This document shows positions 63,354 to 64,000 of a stretch of DNA of 64,000 bases, piece after piece. Source of the stretch: Vibrio sagamiensis NBRC 104589 (lineage in GTDB: Bacteria; Pseudomonadota; Gammaproteobacteria; Enterobacterales; Vibrionaceae); assembly GCF_007990935.1 (NCBI RefSeq), contig NZ_BJXJ01000019.1, positions 22,228 through 86,227 on the forward strand. The letters run 5' to 3'. The position numbers and the translations under genes are program-made. Numbering within the stretch: position 1 is the first letter of the stretch; every line of letters begins with the position of its first letter. Under the pieces are notes generated by a model. That model did not search any database. It saw only the letters and a list, made by a program, of their open reading frames with translations, and was not told the DNA's origin.

Positions 63354-63905
63354 TTAAGCCGTTGGCTTAGGAAGTTCTGCAGTTGATTCTAGTTCTTCCA
63401 CAGTATGGTTATGGTTAGTAAAGACGCAAATATCACCAGCAATATTCAATGCTTTTTCTGCAATTATGCGTGCGTCTAAATCTGTATTCTCAAGGAGTGC
63501 TGTCGCCGCAGCTTGAGCGAAAGAGCCACCGGAGCCTATCGCAATTAAGTCATTTTCTGGCTGAACAACATCACCATTACCTGTGATGATTAAAGATGCA
63601 GTTTCATCTGCAACAGCCAGTAATGCTTCTAGTTTGCGCAGAGCACGATCACTACGCCAATCTTTCGCCAGCTCTACTGCTGCTTTTGTCAGGTGTCCTT
63701 GATGCATTTGCAGCTTACTTTCAAAGCGTTCAAATAAGGTAAAGGCATCGGCAGTACCGCCAGCAAAACCAGCGAGGACTTGATTGTTATATAGGCGGCG
63801 AACTTTGCGAGCATTACCTTTCATGACGGTATTGCCTAATGATACTTGGCCATCACCCGCGATGACGACTTTATTGTTTCGACGTACAGATACAATGGTA
63901 GTCAC
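63354..63905 (-). CDS. hslV: ATP-dependent protease peptidase subunit HslV
   Basis: Threonine peptidase of the HslVU complex. The start [20 protein letters not shown] exposes Thr2 as the catalytic nucleophile after Met removal; the [32 protein letters not shown] and [18 protein letters not shown] segments are conserved. It is 183 residues, slightly longer than E. coli HslV (176). Transcription probably starts from the heat-shock promoter at 63945-63973. Confidence 0.97.
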   Translation of the reverse strand: MTTIVSVRRNNKVVIAGDGQVSLGNTVMKGNARKVRRLYNNQVLAGFAGGTADAFTLFERFESKLQMHQGHLTKAAVELAKDWRSDRALRKLEALLAVADETASLIITGNGDVVQPENDLIAIGSGGSFAQAAATALLENTDLDARIIAEKALNIAGDICVFTNHNHTVEELESTAELPKPTA

Positions 63906-63944
63906 AGTCGACCTCTTATTATTTATTTTTGGATTTAACTCAAT

Positions 63945-63973
63945 ATATGGGGGAGGGGATTTTGGGATTCAAG
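63945..63973 (-). promoter_or_regulatory. Sigma-32 heat-shock promoter of hslVU
   Basis: Read leftward: CTTGAA (-35, complement of 63968-63973), a 15-base spacer and CCCCATAT (-10, complement of 63945-63952). This matches the sigma-32 consensus CTTGAA..CCCCATNT almost perfectly, 40 bases upstream of hslV, agreeing with the known heat induction of hslVU. Confidence 0.9.
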
Positions 63974-64000
63974 GGGGGAAGGTTACGGATTACGGATTAT
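63974..64000. repeat. Possible edge of a CCGTATTC-type repeat
   Basis: The window ends in TTACGGATTACGGATTAT, a tandem TACGGATT whose complement resembles the ATTCCGTATTCCG spacer motif of the CTAG-rich composite repeats. It is cut by the window edge, so membership is only suggested. Confidence 0.35.

Overview
The window reads as chromosomal DNA of a Vibrio species (Vibrionaceae). The gene order rph-pyrE, slmA, coaBC, radC, rpmB-rpmG, mutM, coaD, LPS core genes, waaA-waaF-lpxM-hldD, a surface polysaccharide locus, rjg-type nuclease, tpiA, zapB/glpX, rraA, menA, hslU-hslV is what I would expect from Vibrio chromosome 1. The capsule region resembles the otnA/otnB (wbfF/wzz) region of V. cholerae O139 and the gmhD-rjg capsule locus of V. 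parahaemolyticus. The species cannot be named from sequence alone.

Layout. 1-4.9 kb: a five-gene Yej/Opp-type peptide ABC importer (first permease cut by the window edge). 5-14.4 kb: housekeeping genes (a YgiW-type periplasmic OB-fold protein, yicC, rph, pyrE, an LpxL-type acyltransferase, slmA, coaBC, radC, rpmB, rpmG, a small membrane protein, mutM). 14.4-32.8 kb: the LPS locus. It holds core glycosyltransferases with coaD embedded, a heptosyltransferase, dgkA, the Kdo kinase gene, and an imported AT-rich block. That block has rfbB-rfbA plus an FdtA/FdtC/FdtB-type trio for a dTDP-3-acetamido-3,6-dideoxyhexose, an acyltransferase, a GT2 and a pyruvyltransferase. It is followed on the minus strand by a GT25, waaA, waaF, lpxM and hldD. 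No waaL ligase gene is recognisable.

33-52.6 kb: the capsule locus. Four GfcABCD/YjbEFGH-type genes run leftward from an approximately 880-bp intergenic region, and an export/assembly operon (outer-membrane barrel, large Wza-like exporter, Wzz) runs rightward from the same region. That intergenic region carries an RfaH ops/JUMPStart element and two copies of an unusual CTAG-rich repeat. Downstream is an AT-rich variable block with a teichoic-acid-like module (TagD-like cytidylyltransferase, SDR, TagB/TagF-type polyol-phosphate transferase), a GT4, a Wzx-like flippase and a Wzy-like polymerase. A GT2 and the initiating sugar-phosphate transferase lie on the opposite strand, and ugd closes the locus. 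52.7-64 kb: conserved genes (hydrolase, rjg-type MBL nuclease, tpiA, CHMI-like protein, DUF805, DUF3135, a cysteine-rich HTH regulator, zapB, glpX, rraA, menA, hslU, hslV with a clear sigma-32 promoter).

The most unusual items are: (1) a family of CTAG-rich octamer arrays, several in pairs around a conserved CCGTATTC-containing spacer, repeatedly abutting stop codons; (2) a predicted polyol-phosphate-containing capsule in a Gram-negative, with altered catalytic motifs in the cytidylyltransferase; (3) transcription-control architecture of the capsule locus (ops element, intra-operon hairpins); (4) a 17-bp iteron-like array near 5 kb; and (5) decayed remnants of glycan-modification genes.
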